The notes under the pieces were generated by a model. The model searched no databases, was not told where the DNA came from, and saw only the letters and a list, made by a program, of their open reading frames with translations. A DNA stretch of 52,604 nucleotides, taken from positions 1-52,604 of IMG/VR virus record IMGVR_UViG_3300030098_002800; one strand, 5' to 3'. The position numbers and the translations under genes are program-made. The DNA comes from a virus. This document shows, piece after piece, positions 42,442-50,361 of the stretch. Position 1 is the first letter of the stretch. Every line of letters begins with the position of its first letter.

Positions 42442-42663
42442 ATGAGAAAATATAACTGTGCTGAATGTGGAAAAGAAGATGTTGGAGCAAGAGGATTATT
42501 CCTTGAAAGTATTATTTATCATGGATGGGCAAGATTAGATGTATATGGTAATTTTACTGAACTTTGTTGTGATGAATGTTATGACAATGGTAATTATAGC
42601 TTCAGGAAAGATGAATATTTCGATGAATCTTATTGTGGAGAAAGATTAGATAATGACTATTAA
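42442..42663 (+). CDS. Small zinc-ribbon-like protein, 73 aa
   Basis: The ATG at 42442 has AAGGAGG upstream. CAECGKE (C6, C9) at the N-terminus and CCDECYD further on give a CxxC...CxxC layout. The C-terminus is acidic and aromatic. Longer upstream reading is in another frame of the preceding gene, so this start is preferred. Function unknown. Confidence 0.6.
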   Translation: MRKYNCAECGKEDVGARGLFLESIIYHGWARLDVYGNFTELCCDECYDNGNYSFRKDEYFDESYCGERLDNDY

Positions 42664-42678
42664 ACTAAGGAGACTATT

Positions 42679-42894
42679 ATGAGCGATTTAGATGATTTTA
42701 TGAAAGATGAATTAAAATGGGCAGAAGAAGAGTCTAAAATAAATACAAAAGAAGATCTAATTTCATATTTTATGAAAAGATTCAAGATAGACTTAGATGA
42801 AGCAACTAGATATTGCCAATTTCTTGATGATACAGCTGATGGAGGTGCATTAGCTCCATTTAAAGACAACAACCAAGGAGATAATAATGAGTGA
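42679..42894 (+). CDS. Hypothetical early protein, 71 aa
   Basis: Acidic and helical: MSDLDDFMKDELKWAEEESK, then FMKRFKIDLDEATRYCQ. A good ribosome site (AAGGAGA) precedes the ATG. It shares FMKRFK..(D/R)EA with the next gene, suggesting a tandem duplication. No known family. Confidence 0.6.
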   Translation: MSDLDDFMKDELKWAEEESKINTKEDLISYFMKRFKIDLDEATRYCQFLDDTADGGALAPFKDNNQGDNNE

Positions 42895-43024
42895 TTTTAA
42901 TGAAGAAATGATCATAGAAAGTGAAGAGTTTATACTATATGTTATGAAAAGATTTAAATATAGTAGAGAGGAAGCTGAAGATCATAGAACTAAGATATTG
43001 AATAAACTTAAGGAGGATAAGTAA
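42887..43024 (+). CDS. Hypothetical early protein, 45 aa, paralogue of the preceding gene
   Basis: MSDFNEEMIIESEEFILYVM followed by KRFKYSREEAEDHRTKI mirrors the preceding gene (MSD.., then MKRFK followed by an EEA helix) but is shorter. The start overlaps the upstream stop, and the stop overlaps the next start as TAATG. It is probably a shortened copy of the neighbour. Confidence 0.55.
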   Translation: MSDFNEEMIIESEEFILYVMKRFKYSREEAEDHRTKILNKLKEDK

Positions 43025-43398
43025 TGGCAAATGGAAGAACAGAAAGATCAAAGATATTACAAGAATCTCGTTTAAAACTTGAAAGATATAAAAGAGAAAG
43101 AATAGGTAATCCTAAATATTGGTGTAAAGATGAACAAATGCTTAGAGGTTTATCAACACCATATATGAGAGGTGAGCTATTAACTTTTGTAGGGTTTGAT
43201 TATGATAGCTTTAATGATAGTACAGAAGATATAAAAGCATATTCTGAGTTATTTGATAATGAAGAATTTCTTGAATGGAAGTATAGAAGAAATGCTTTCT
43301 TTGGTGTTTCAAAGAGTAATATGATATCAATATATCTAATGCTTAAGAAGAAATATGCTATAATTGCTAAAGAATCAATTAAACAGGAGGACAAGTAA
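43024..43398 (+). CDS. Hypothetical early protein, 124 aa
   Basis: Basic N-terminus (MANGRTERSKILQESRLKLE), a central WCKDEQMLRGLSTPYMRGE, then mixed helices and a Lys-rich end. The start is coupled to the preceding gene. No known domain. Confidence 0.55.
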   Translation: MANGRTERSKILQESRLKLERYKRERIGNPKYWCKDEQMLRGLSTPYMRGELLTFVGFDYDSFNDSTEDIKAYSELFDNEEFLEWKYRRNAFFGVSKSNMISIYLMLKKKYAIIAKESIKQEDK

Positions 43399-43901
43399 TG
43401 GGAATGGATGTATTTGGATTAAAACCTAAGATGAACACTGAGATGCCAAAAGTATTAAAAGATATGCCTGAAGGTAAAGATTGGTTAGATGCTTATAATA
43501 AGATGAGTAAAAAACAGAAAGAAATTTACTATAAAGCTAAAAATAAGCATTATGAAGACAATCCTGGTGTATATTTTAGAAATAATGTATGGTACTGGAG
43601 ACCTTTGTGGGATTATGTATGTAAGAATGTAACTTCTCTTACTGAAGAAGATCATACAAATGGTCATAGTAATAGTGGTTGGCAAATAAGTGAAACAAAA
43701 GCTATAACAATAGCTGGTGTATTATATGCTATGCTTGAAAGTGGTGCTGTTAAAGAAGCTGAGAGATTACATTTTGATGAAAGTAAAGCTCAAGCTGAAG
43801 CTGATCCAGATGATAATTTCCCTACATATCCATTTTCTGAAGAGAATGTAAGAGAGTTTGCTATATTCTGTGAAGAATCAGGAGGGTTTGAGATATGTTA
43901 G
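43398..43901 (+). CDS. Hypothetical phage protein, 167 aa
   Basis: It opens MGMDVFGLKPK and later has YFRNNVWYWRPLWDYVCKN, a Trp/Tyr-rich stretch that recurs in phage proteins of unknown function. NGHSNSGWQISETKAITIA follows and the tail is acidic. GGAGG precedes the ATG. A conserved family of unknown role is likely. Confidence 0.65.
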   Translation: MGMDVFGLKPKMNTEMPKVLKDMPEGKDWLDAYNKMSKKQKEIYYKAKNKHYEDNPGVYFRNNVWYWRPLWDYVCKNVTSLTEEDHTNGHSNSGWQISETKAITIAGVLYAMLESGAVKEAERLHFDESKAQAEADPDDNFPTYPFSEENVREFAIFCEESGGFEIC

Positions 43902-44230
43902 ATGAAATATTGGCTGATGCTGAACAAGTGTTATTAGAAGAGCTAGATAAAATAACTGATGAGGATCCAGAGGCTAATTTATCTAGAGAAGCTGAAGATC
44001 TGGTTCATGAGCTTGCTGATAATCATGTGCCAATATATTATGTAGATATAGTTGAGTGTGCCAGGAGTAATATAAACCTGGCCACTACAACACCTGAGTT
44101 GTGGTCTGAAACAAATGATGTAACTGCAGCTAATCTTATATCTATGAATATATATGAAGAGTTAACATCTCATTTACATGGTGTATTGGATAAATATATC
44201 GATAAACAAGAGGAGAAACTCAATGAATAG
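43895..44230 (+). CDS. Hypothetical acidic early protein, 111 aa
   Basis: The ATG overlaps the previous stop. The chain is acidic and helical (MLDEILADAEQVLLEELDKI), with AREDL-type helices and a Lys-Gln-Glu-rich end. Strong acidity may mimic DNA, but no known family is seen. Confidence 0.55.
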   Translation: MLDEILADAEQVLLEELDKITDEDPEANLSREAEDLVHELADNHVPIYYVDIVECARSNINLATTTPELWSETNDVTAANLISMNIYEELTSHLHGVLDKYIDKQEEKLNE

Positions 44231-44459
44231 AGGTATAGATGATGCAGTTAGTGCTGAAATTCAAATCCTAAAAGAAAATAGAAGGAGGCAACGAATGGAT
44301 GAAAGATACGATAACTGGATAGAGGTTTCAGATGAAGATCTCTGGGAAGATGGAGAGTTAGATAAGGTGGATGTCGCTATGAAACTATTTGTTAATATAG
44401 TATCAGAAGGCAAGTGGATAGTATTAAGAAAACTAAGAAAAGGAGAATCACATGGCTAG
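44223..44459 (+). CDS. Hypothetical early protein, 78 aa
   Basis: The ATG at 44223 has GAGGAGAAA upstream and is preferred to one at 44178, which lies deep in the preceding gene. It reads MNRGIDDAVSAEIQILKENR, then WIEVSDEDLWEDGELDKVDV. Acidic; overlaps the next gene by 8 bases. No known function. Confidence 0.55.
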   Translation: MNRGIDDAVSAEIQILKENRRRQRMDERYDNWIEVSDEDLWEDGELDKVDVAMKLFVNIVSEGKWIVLRKLRKGESHG

Positions 44460-44688
44460 AATACCGAACTGGATTAAAGAAGTAGAAGAAGAATGTAAAG
44501 ACGTAGAAGGTATGACTCCCAGAACAAACCCATATTCAGGGATAGCTGTTAAATTACCTATAACTGCTGCAGCAATTTATGATACAATCAAAGGTGCTGA
44601 GATGCTGGGACAGTATAAAGTAGTTAGACAAGGGTTGGATTGGTTTATACAAAACCATCCTAAAGAATACATGACATTATTAGACTAA
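44452..44688 (+). CDS. Hypothetical early protein, 78 aa
   Basis: Reads MARIPNWIKEVEEECKDVEG and later PYSGIAVKLPITAAAIYDTI, then a helix to KEYMTLLD. A ribosome site (AAAGGAGA) precedes the ATG. I recognise no family. Confidence 0.55.
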   Translation: MARIPNWIKEVEEECKDVEGMTPRTNPYSGIAVKLPITAAAIYDTIKGAEMLGQYKVVRQGLDWFIQNHPKEYMTLLD

Positions 44689-44699
44689 AAGGAGACAAA

Positions 44700-45206
44700 A
44701 TGGCAAAGTTAACAGAAAAGCAAAGACAATATTTTATTGATAGAGTAACAGATGAAACAAACATAGCAATAAATACTCTTGAATTAAAGTATGCATCAAC
44801 AATACAAAAGACAGCATCTAAGAACTTTAATAAATTCCTTAAAGATCTTAATTGTGAAAAGCTATTTAAAGCAGTAAAAGATGGTGAGAAAAAGCTACAA
44901 GAAAATAGAAGGCAGCTTGCTAACATCATTAATAGTAATAGAACTGCCAAAGAAAATAGTAGTTATGACAGTAAAGTTGGTGATTGGAGTTCAGTTAGAG
45001 ACTTTGAAAGTGCTCTAAGAAATATGGCATCAAAAGTAGCTACACAATTATTTGAGTCTACACCAGGTGGTGCTAAGATTAAGAAACTTAAAGATGTTCA
45101 AAGAGCTGCTATTGATCATATCTATGGTATGACTACCAATCATGAGGTTATTGTTGGTGTTAACAAGCTACTAAGAGGTACTAGTGTTAAACTATTAGGA
45201 GAGTAA
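44700..45206 (+). CDS. Hypothetical early protein, 168 aa, helical
   Basis: AAGGAGA precedes the ATG. The chain is Lys/Ala-rich and helical throughout (MAKLTEKQRQYFIDRVTDET, KLQENRRQLANIINSNRTAK), with no cysteine cluster. It may bind DNA or RNA. No known domain. Confidence 0.55.
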   Translation: MAKLTEKQRQYFIDRVTDETNIAINTLELKYASTIQKTASKNFNKFLKDLNCEKLFKAVKDGEKKLQENRRQLANIINSNRTAKENSSYDSKVGDWSSVRDFESALRNMASKVATQLFESTPGGAKIKKLKDVQRAAIDHIYGMTTNHEVIVGVNKLLRGTSVKLLGE

Positions 45207-45207
45207 T

Positions 45208-45387
45208 ATGATACCAAAATGGATAAACATAGTGAACTTCCTTAAAGGTAAGCCCAGAAAAGAAACTCCTAAAACAATAGAGATCGTTGATGACTTCGAT
45301 CACAGAGGGGAGAAACTTATGAGGGATTACGAGGAAGATCGCATGGCAGAAGAACTAGACAAACTAAAGGAGGAAGATGATGAGTAA
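45208..45387 (+). CDS. Hypothetical early protein, 59 aa
   Basis: The ATG is one base after the preceding stop. The N-terminus is hydrophobic and basic (MIPKWINIVNFLKGKPRKET), and the C-terminus is a Glu/Asp/Lys-rich helix (LMRDYEEDRMAEELDKLKEE). It overlaps the next start. Function unknown. Confidence 0.55.
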   Translation: MIPKWINIVNFLKGKPRKETPKTIEIVDDFDHRGEKLMRDYEEDRMAEELDKLKEEDDE

Positions 45388-45568
45388 AGAAGAAATCGAA
45401 GGAATCCTTAGATACATAGACCATATGCAGTATGTTCAATGCAAGATAGATGATCTCATATTTGAGTCTATACCTAAACCAAAGGCAAAAGTTAGTAAGA
45501 AGAAGAAAGTGAGGGTGAAAGATGTAGGTGAAGCCTTCCATGATTTTATAACTGAATCAAAGAAATAA
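45377..45568 (+). CDS. Hypothetical early protein, 63 aa
   Basis: An AAAGGAGG site stands before ATGATG. The chain reads MMSKEEIEGILRYIDHMQYV, then a basic region (PKAKVSKKKKVRVKDVGEAF). It is the last gene before the 371-base gene-free stretch. No known family. Confidence 0.55.
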   Translation: MMSKEEIEGILRYIDHMQYVQCKIDDLIFESIPKPKAKVSKKKKVRVKDVGEAFHDFITESKK

Positions 45569-45590
45569 TCCCTTGGTTAGGAGCGATGTG

Positions 45591-45899
45591 TGGTGCAGGT
45601 TTTGGTTACGGGGTATGTTCAACCCTATTTGGCCTCTTTTTGTCCTGCACCATATATCATATAAATTGAGAGAGTTACGGCTAAAACCACCATCCGTTAA
45701 AGCCTCATGGGCAAGTCCCGTGGACAAAGCGTGGTCTCTCTCAAAAAATTGCAAGCACAAATAAGAGAACGTGTGATAAGATCCGACCCGACTTTCTTAT
45801 TGCACAAGGTTGGCTAAAAAACGTGTTACATATATTGACTGGCTGGAAGTTGCAGTATGTTGACAGTACACAACAGCATAAAAACTCCACGCTTGCAAT
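45591..45899 (+). ncRNA. Large structured RNA candidate, three consecutive stem domains
   Basis: Three long-range perfect stems follow one another in DNA without a gene: TGGTGCAGG/CCTGCACCA (45591-45599 with 45644-45652), TTGAGAGAG/CTCTCTCAA (45666-45674 with 45736-45744) and ATTGCAAGC/GCTTGCAAT (45748-45756 with 45891-45899). Inside are further pairs (AATAAGA/TCTTATT, ACCAC/GTGGT, CATGGG/CCCGTG, TGTTG/CAACA). The layout is that of a multi-domain RNA of some 310 nt in the early unit. It lacks tRNA, tmRNA, RNase P or group I signatures that I could see. Confidence 0.65.
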
Positions 45900-45939
45900 A
45901 AATAAAAGAAGGTAATTATTACCCTTCAAAGGAGATAAA

Positions 45940-46080
45940 ATGAATGCATTTAAAACAAACTACGAAATGATTCAGGCACTTGCTGAACAAATTGATCAAT
46001 TGCAAAATCAGATTAATGACTTGATAATAACTGTAAATCATTTAAATAAAAAAATAATAGAAGGAGATCAAGATGATTAA
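45940..46080 (+). CDS. Small coiled-coil early protein, 46 aa
   Basis: AAAGGAGA precedes the ATG. The chain has clean heptads (MIQALAEQIDQLQNQINDLI, then HLNKKI) and an acidic end. A dimeric coil is likely. It overlaps the next ORF. Confidence 0.55.
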   Translation: MNAFKTNYEMIQALAEQIDQLQNQINDLIITVNHLNKKIIEGDQDD

Positions 46081-46252
46081 AGCATTAAGTTTAAAGGATG
46101 TAGAAAAAGCTATTGAAAGTCTTGAGAATAAAATCAAGAAACAAGGGAATATTGTTAATGACAGAGATTCTAATCATTTAGATAATTTGCAGCAATTGTA
46201 TATTTCTTTAATTATGAAAGAAGGTAGAAAAAATAATAACAAAGGAGATTAA
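46073..46252 (+). CDS. Small helical early protein, 59 aa
   Basis: A ribosome site (AAGGAGA) precedes ATG. MIKALSLKDVEKAIESLENK and DNLQQLYISLIMKEGRKN suggest two helices. Basic at the end. Coupled to its neighbours; unknown function. Confidence 0.55.
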   Translation: MIKALSLKDVEKAIESLENKIKKQGNIVNDRDSNHLDNLQQLYISLIMKEGRKNNNKGD

Positions 46253-46253
46253 G

Positions 46254-46523
46254 ATGTCTAAAATAGTAAATGGTGATGAACTGTTTGAAGAAGGCAAGAA
46301 GAAAGAACTATTTGATAATCTATTTAAGGTTGTATTAGAGTTCATAGAAAAGAATGCTTATAATACAAGTCCTGATGGAGATAGAATGAGACAGATAGAA
46401 GAGTTAAAGGAAGAGAATAACAGACTGTCAGATAGAATAACAGAATTAAAAGATCTAGCATATCATGGAGAAACATGTGCTGAACAAGCTAGAGATTATT
46501 TCAGAGATATACATGATATATAA
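46254..46523 (+). CDS. Hypothetical coiled-coil early protein, 89 aa
   Basis: Helical with heptads near residues 40-68 (QIEELKEENNRLSDRITELK). Starts MSKIVNGDELFEEGKKKELF after AAGGAGA. It stands just before the recombination genes. Function unknown. Confidence 0.55.
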   Translation: MSKIVNGDELFEEGKKKELFDNLFKVVLEFIEKNAYNTSPDGDRMRQIEELKEENNRLSDRITELKDLAYHGETCAEQARDYFRDIHDI

Positions 46524-46595
46524 TTCTTGTTAAATTCCAGAAAAATTCGTAAGTTTAGGCTTGCGATTTGTCGACATAAAAAGAAGGAGAAGCGT

Positions 46596-47072
46596 ATGGA
46601 ACAAAGCGAAATAACTGGTGTCCCTTATAGCGAAGATCTTGATGATGTAGTAGAAGATAGTCCAAGTGATTGGAAATCTGAAAAGATTAATAGTCTTGCT
46701 ACTGCATTAGCTAAAGCTCAAAGCGAAATGAAAGGAGCCAAATCCAAAAGTAAAAACCCATTCTATAATAGTAATTATGCTGATTTACATACTGTAATTG
46801 AAGCCTCTATGCCCTATCTAACTAAGAATGGATTGTCAGTAATACAAGGTAATAGATTCTGCACTGTAACAAACGGATTCTATGTAACTACCATGCTATT
46901 ACATGCATCAGGACAATGGATTAAGAGTGAAGTTAGAATGGCTCTTGGTCAAAAAAGAGATGCTCATGCTATAGGTGCAGCTTGTACTTATGGTAGAAGG
47001 TATGGTCTAGCAGCAATGGTAGGCATAGCACAGCACGATGATGATGGTAATACATTAGTTAATAATAAATAG
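46596..47072 (+). CDS. ERF-family single-strand annealing protein, 158 aa
   Basis: I use the ATG at 46596 with GGAGAAG upstream. The chain contains INSLATALAKAQSEMKGAKS, NSNYADLHTVIEASMPYLTK, GLSVIQ, and GAACTYGRRYGLAAMVGI, the wording and order of ERF-type recombinases (AL..Q.E, NPFY.S.YADL, YGRRY.L). It anneals single-stranded DNA in recombination-dependent replication. Short N- and C-terminal ends. Next to an SSB-like gene, as is usual. Confidence 0.85.
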   Translation: MEQSEITGVPYSEDLDDVVEDSPSDWKSEKINSLATALAKAQSEMKGAKSKSKNPFYNSNYADLHTVIEASMPYLTKNGLSVIQGNRFCTVTNGFYVTTMLLHASGQWIKSEVRMALGQKRDAHAIGAACTYGRRYGLAAMVGIAQHDDDGNTLVNNK

Positions 47073-47080
47073 GAGAAAAC

Positions 47081-47623
47081 ATGGCAATAAAAACAATGAC
47101 TGCTGGCACAGGCAGAGGAAATAAATTCTCTGAAGGCTGGCATACAGTAAAGATATCTAAAGCACAATATGGAGATCAAAATGGTCAAAAGATTCTTGAT
47201 CTATGGTTTGAAGATTATCCTGACAATTTCAATACTAGAATATGGGAAAGGGTAAACAAAACAACCAATGAAGAATTTGCCATCGCAAATACATTTAAAT
47301 ATGCTGTTGCTGGTATTAAAGGTGTTCTTACAGACAACACTGGTAAATATCCTATTATGCAGTATGATGATGAGTCTGAAAACTTAGTAGGCAAAACTAT
47401 TAATATCTTTGTTTATAAAGAAAACAAAACAGGGAATAATTATAGTAGAGTTTGGAATAATATAGCTCCAGTACCTCAAGAGACTGAGCATATTACTTTT
47501 ACTCCTGAGCAAGTTGAAGGTATAAAAGCAGGCATAGCATCAAGATGTAAACAGGTAACATCAGCTCCTTCAAATGGATCTAATCAGCCATCTGAAGTAG
47601 TAACTGATGAAATGCCATTCTAA
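47081..47623 (+). CDS. SSB-like single-stranded DNA-binding protein, 180 aa
   Basis: An OB-like strand pattern (WHTVKISKAQYGDQNGQKIL, then NLVGKTINIFVYKENKTGNN) is followed by a flexible Ser/Asn/Pro-rich tail ending in TDEMPF, close to the SSB tip DDDIPF that binds partner proteins. It follows the ERF gene by eight bases. It is a phage type rather than a bacterial SSB. It would cover single strands in replication and recombination. Confidence 0.7.
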   Translation: MAIKTMTAGTGRGNKFSEGWHTVKISKAQYGDQNGQKILDLWFEDYPDNFNTRIWERVNKTTNEEFAIANTFKYAVAGIKGVLTDNTGKYPIMQYDDESENLVGKTINIFVYKENKTGNNYSRVWNNIAPVPQETEHITFTPEQVEGIKAGIASRCKQVTSAPSNGSNQPSEVVTDEMPF

Positions 47624-47644
47624 TTAACTAGAAAAAAACAAGAG

Positions 47645-47705
47645 GGGGTTGTATCTTTTGCTTACTGGCTATGTGTCAGAGGTTTGATACAATCCCTTTC
47701 TTATT
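47645..47705 (+). terminator. Long hairpin between the SSB-like and wHTH genes
   Basis: GGGGTTGTATC (47645-47655) pairs over 11 positions, one wobble, with GATACAATCCC (47686-47696). The loop has another stem (CTGGC/GTCAG), and TTTCTTATTT follows. It is probably a terminator or attenuator separating the recombination genes from the replication genes. Confidence 0.55.
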
Positions 47706-47719
47706 TAAAGGAGATAATA

Positions 47720-48046
47720 ATGTCGTATTATAATACAACAAACTTAGCTGGAACAAAGTTAAAGAAAGAAGAACTAAAAGCATTGACTCAAAATACTCAG
47801 ATATTGCATGTATTTAGAGGAGATGACACATTAGCTAGAACACCATTTGATGTACAAGAGATTCTAAAAGATGAGTATGATCTTGATTATCCTATTACTA
47901 GTATAAGAAGGAGCATTACTAATCTAACAAATGATAACTATCTAGTTAAAACAAGAGCTAAATCTAGAGGTAAATATGGTAAGTTTAATTACACCTGGAT
48001 GACAACTGAAGGTTATGAACAGATTAAACAAAAAATAGGAGACTAA
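47720..48046 (+). CDS. Winged-helix-like DNA-binding protein, 108 aa
   Basis: I use the ATG at 47720 with AAAGGAGA upstream. The layout ILHVFRGDDTLARTPFDVQE, then PITSIRRSITNLTNDNYLVK followed by TRAKSRGKYGKFNYTW resembles winged-helix proteins: a recognition helix with Arg/Ser then a basic wing. It could be a regulator or an initiator for replication. Family-level call only. Confidence 0.55.
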   Translation: MSYYNTTNLAGTKLKKEELKALTQNTQILHVFRGDDTLARTPFDVQEILKDEYDLDYPITSIRRSITNLTNDNYLVKTRAKSRGKYGKFNYTWMTTEGYEQIKQKIGD

Positions 48047-48047
48047 T

Positions 48048-48332
48048 ATGGCAAAAGAAATAGACCATTTCTCAGCAGATGAAGCAAAGGTAGAAAGAAG
48101 ATGGACCAAAGTAGCTCAAAGTGTTCTACTAAACAAGAAGATAGTTAAAGTAGAATACCTTACAAAGAAAGAATGTGAGAACTGGGGATGGGAATATAGA
48201 CCTGTTGCATTTCAACTTGATGATGGCATGTGGGTAATTGCTCAGATGGATGATGAAGGAAATGATGGTGGTGTTTTATATTACACGAATGGTGATGATA
48301 AGTTTTCAGATGTAATACCCGTCTTAAGGTGA
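48048..48332 (+). CDS. Hypothetical phage protein, 94 aa
   Basis: Reads MAKEIDHFSADEAKVERRWT, then VEYLTKKECENWGWEYRPVA and FQLDDGMWVIAQMDDEGNDG. This compact, strand-rich, Trp-rich protein type is widespread among phages without assigned function. One base separates it from its upstream neighbour. Confidence 0.6.
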   Translation: MAKEIDHFSADEAKVERRWTKVAQSVLLNKKIVKVEYLTKKECENWGWEYRPVAFQLDDGMWVIAQMDDEGNDGGVLYYTNGDDKFSDVIPVLR

Positions 48333-48346
48333 GACTAACTGAATAC

Positions 48347-48490
48347 ATGCATTGGTTAACTAGAGATGATATAGGTATGGCTGTTAATCCTAAAAAAGAT
48401 GATTACAATCATATAACAATAAGACAAGAGGATAAAAGAGCTAGATACCTATACCAATGTAACTTAAAAGGAAAGGAGCCAGTGATATGA
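48347..48490 (+). CDS. Small hypothetical protein, 47 aa
   Basis: ATG at 48347 (MHWLTRDDIGMAVNPKKDDY); a GTG at 48329 would add six residues. The chain is basic and ends at a TGA overlapping the primase start as ATGA. The ribosome site is weak. It may be translated by coupling. Confidence 0.45.
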   Translation: MHWLTRDDIGMAVNPKKDDYNHITIRQEDKRARYLYQCNLKGKEPVI

Positions 48491-50226
48491 TTAAAGAGTT
48501 CGCATTCGGTTTATCAAATAGACATCATTTCGGTGATGTAAATGATATGGAAAAGTGGGTAGGAATGGCCCAAGATACATTCATGTCATTATGGGACTAT
48601 GATCAACATGTTGTAGATTATGTGCAAAAGAATAAAACTTTATCTTCATATGATGGTGCAATATATATGCCAGATAGATTTATTCTAGATGTTGATGGTA
48701 GTAACAGTGAAAATGCAAGACAAGCATGCATCGGCCTAACTATGTTACTTGATGACATATGTATACCATATGATGTATGGTTTAGCGGTACAGGATTCCA
48801 CGTAGAAATATCAGGAGCAGCATTCAGGTGGAAACCTTGTGATGATTTACATCTAAAAGTTAAAGATACACTGAAGAATGCAGGTATATATGAATATGCA
48901 GATCCGTCAGTTTCAGATAAAACAAGACTAATTAGAGTACCTTACACCTTAAACAGTAAATCTAGTTTATGGAAAGTGCCTATAACAATGACTGAATTAA
49001 ACGGAAGCATAGATGATATACTTAGAATAGCTAAAGAAAATAAGTTTAGACATGCTACTGATCTAAATGCTACTGAACCTGTATTTGATGTTATTAAACG
49101 TCAGAAACCACAAGAAGAAGACAAGTATCAACCAGTTTTATTAGGTCGAAATCCTGATCCTGTGAACTATCCCTGTATTCAAACTATGATGGAAGGAGTT
49201 AGTCAGGGATCAAGACATCAGATAGCACTAAGAATAGCAGCACATCTAAGATGGAGATATCCAGAGCATTATGTAAGACTAGTAATGGAAGACTGGAGAT
49301 CCAGAGTAGATCTTGCTTCACATCCCTTTACTAAAGAAGAGATGGATAAATTAGTTACACATACATATGATGGTCACAATGGTAGTGGTGATCGATATGG
49401 ATGTCAAGACTTCCTTAAAGATAAGTTCTGTGCTAATACATGCAAACTGTACAAAGCTAAGAAAGGTAATAGCTTAATGGATGCTCATTCAATGGAAAAA
49501 GAATTGGCTGAGTTTCTATGTAATGATCATAAACCTATCAATATAGGTGAGTTATATGGACAAGATTTCCCAGTTTATCCAGGAGAAGTAGTTATCCTTC
49601 AAGCTCCTCCAAAGTCTATGAAGACTATGCTTCTCCAAAACTGGATCAACTCGTTCAAGAAAACAACTTATTTCCTTGAGATGGAAATGTCACCCAGACA
49701 GATATGGTCAAGGTTTGTAATGATTGAAAAGAACTGGAGTGAAGAGCAATTGAAAGAACATTATAAGCAATATAATAATGGTATATCTGAAGATTTCAAG
49801 TGGCTGACAGTAGACTATAGTAGTTGCTACCCACAAGAAATTCAAAAGAGAATCATGATGCTACCAAGAAAACCTGAGATATTAGTTGTTGATCATATGG
49901 GTTTATTTAGAACCAAGAAATCTGACAACAATATGAAGGTAGAAGAGGTATCACAATCATTGATGGAGATTGCTGTTCAACATAATATGATAGTCTTCGC
50001 TGTATCTGAAATAACTAAGAATGCTTTCCACGAAGGCATGGACATTACAAGTGCAAGAGGTTCCTTCAGAATTGCATATAATGCTAATAAAGTGTTATCT
50101 TTAACACCTTATAGATCGAAAGAAGAGAACATTATAAAAGGTTTACACCTTACTTGTACTGCAAACAGAGAACGTGAAGGACTTGATGTCAGATTAAACG
50201 TAAATGGGGCTAGGATTACATCTTAG
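48487..50226 (+). CDS. Primase-helicase fusion, 579 aa
   Basis: The N-terminal part has FILDVDGS (D68, D70) and WFSGTGFHVEISG (H105), then KTRLIRVPYT, the acid pair, SGxGxH and R-I-R-x-P features of archaeo-eukaryotic primases. A Cys set (CQDFLKDKFCANTC, about 305-318) follows. The C-terminal part has GEVVILQAPPKSMKTMLL (Walker A near 371) and EILVVDHMGL (Walker B near 464), as in RecA-fold DnaB-type helicases. It probably primes and unwinds at forks. The Walker A loop has PPKSMKT instead of a full GxxxxGKT. Confidence 0.8.
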   Translation: MIKEFAFGLSNRHHFGDVNDMEKWVGMAQDTFMSLWDYDQHVVDYVQKNKTLSSYDGAIYMPDRFILDVDGSNSENARQACIGLTMLLDDICIPYDVWFSGTGFHVEISGAAFRWKPCDDLHLKVKDTLKNAGIYEYADPSVSDKTRLIRVPYTLNSKSSLWKVPITMTELNGSIDDILRIAKENKFRHATDLNATEPVFDVIKRQKPQEEDKYQPVLLGRNPDPVNYPCIQTMMEGVSQGSRHQIALRIAAHLRWRYPEHYVRLVMEDWRSRVDLASHPFTKEEMDKLVTHTYDGHNGSGDRYGCQDFLKDKFCANTCKLYKAKKGNSLMDAHSMEKELAEFLCNDHKPINIGELYGQDFPVYPGEVVILQAPPKSMKTMLLQNWINSFKKTTYFLEMEMSPRQIWSRFVMIEKNWSEEQLKEHYKQYNNGISEDFKWLTVDYSSCYPQEIQKRIMMLPRKPEILVVDHMGLFRTKKSDNNMKVEEVSQSLMEIAVQHNMIVFAVSEITKNAFHEGMDITSARGSFRIAYNANKVLSLTPYRSKEENIIKGLHLTCTANREREGLDVRLNVNGARITS

Positions 50227-50247
50227 CCTCAATTACAAAGGAGAATA

Positions 50248-50361
50248 ATGGGCAAAGGAGATAAGAATCGTGACATAATTGGATGGATGTCAAAAGATAT
50301 TACTAAAAAATTAAAAAAGATATTTGGACCTAAAAAGAAAAAGGAGAAGAAAAGTAAATGA
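50248..50361 (+). CDS. Lys-rich micro-protein, 37 aa
   Basis: AAGGAGA precedes ATG at 50248. It reads MGKGDKNRDIIGWMSKDITK, then a string of Lys (KKLKKIFGPKKKKEKKSK). Its stop overlaps the next start. A nucleic-acid-binding role is plausible. Confidence 0.5.
   Translation: MGKGDKNRDIIGWMSKDITKKLKKIFGPKKKKEKKSK

Noticed and set aside
45591-45899. Group I intron, RNase P RNA or tmRNA at 45.6-45.9 kb
   Set aside because: No core motifs of these RNAs were found, and the flanking genes do not join to a longer reading frame.
45573-45929. Short open frames on both strands in the 45.6-45.9 kb stretch
   Set aside because: They overlap the paired stems, lack ribosome sites, and their composition (Arg/Leu/His/Cys mix) is unlike the Lys/Asp/Ile-rich proteins of this phage.
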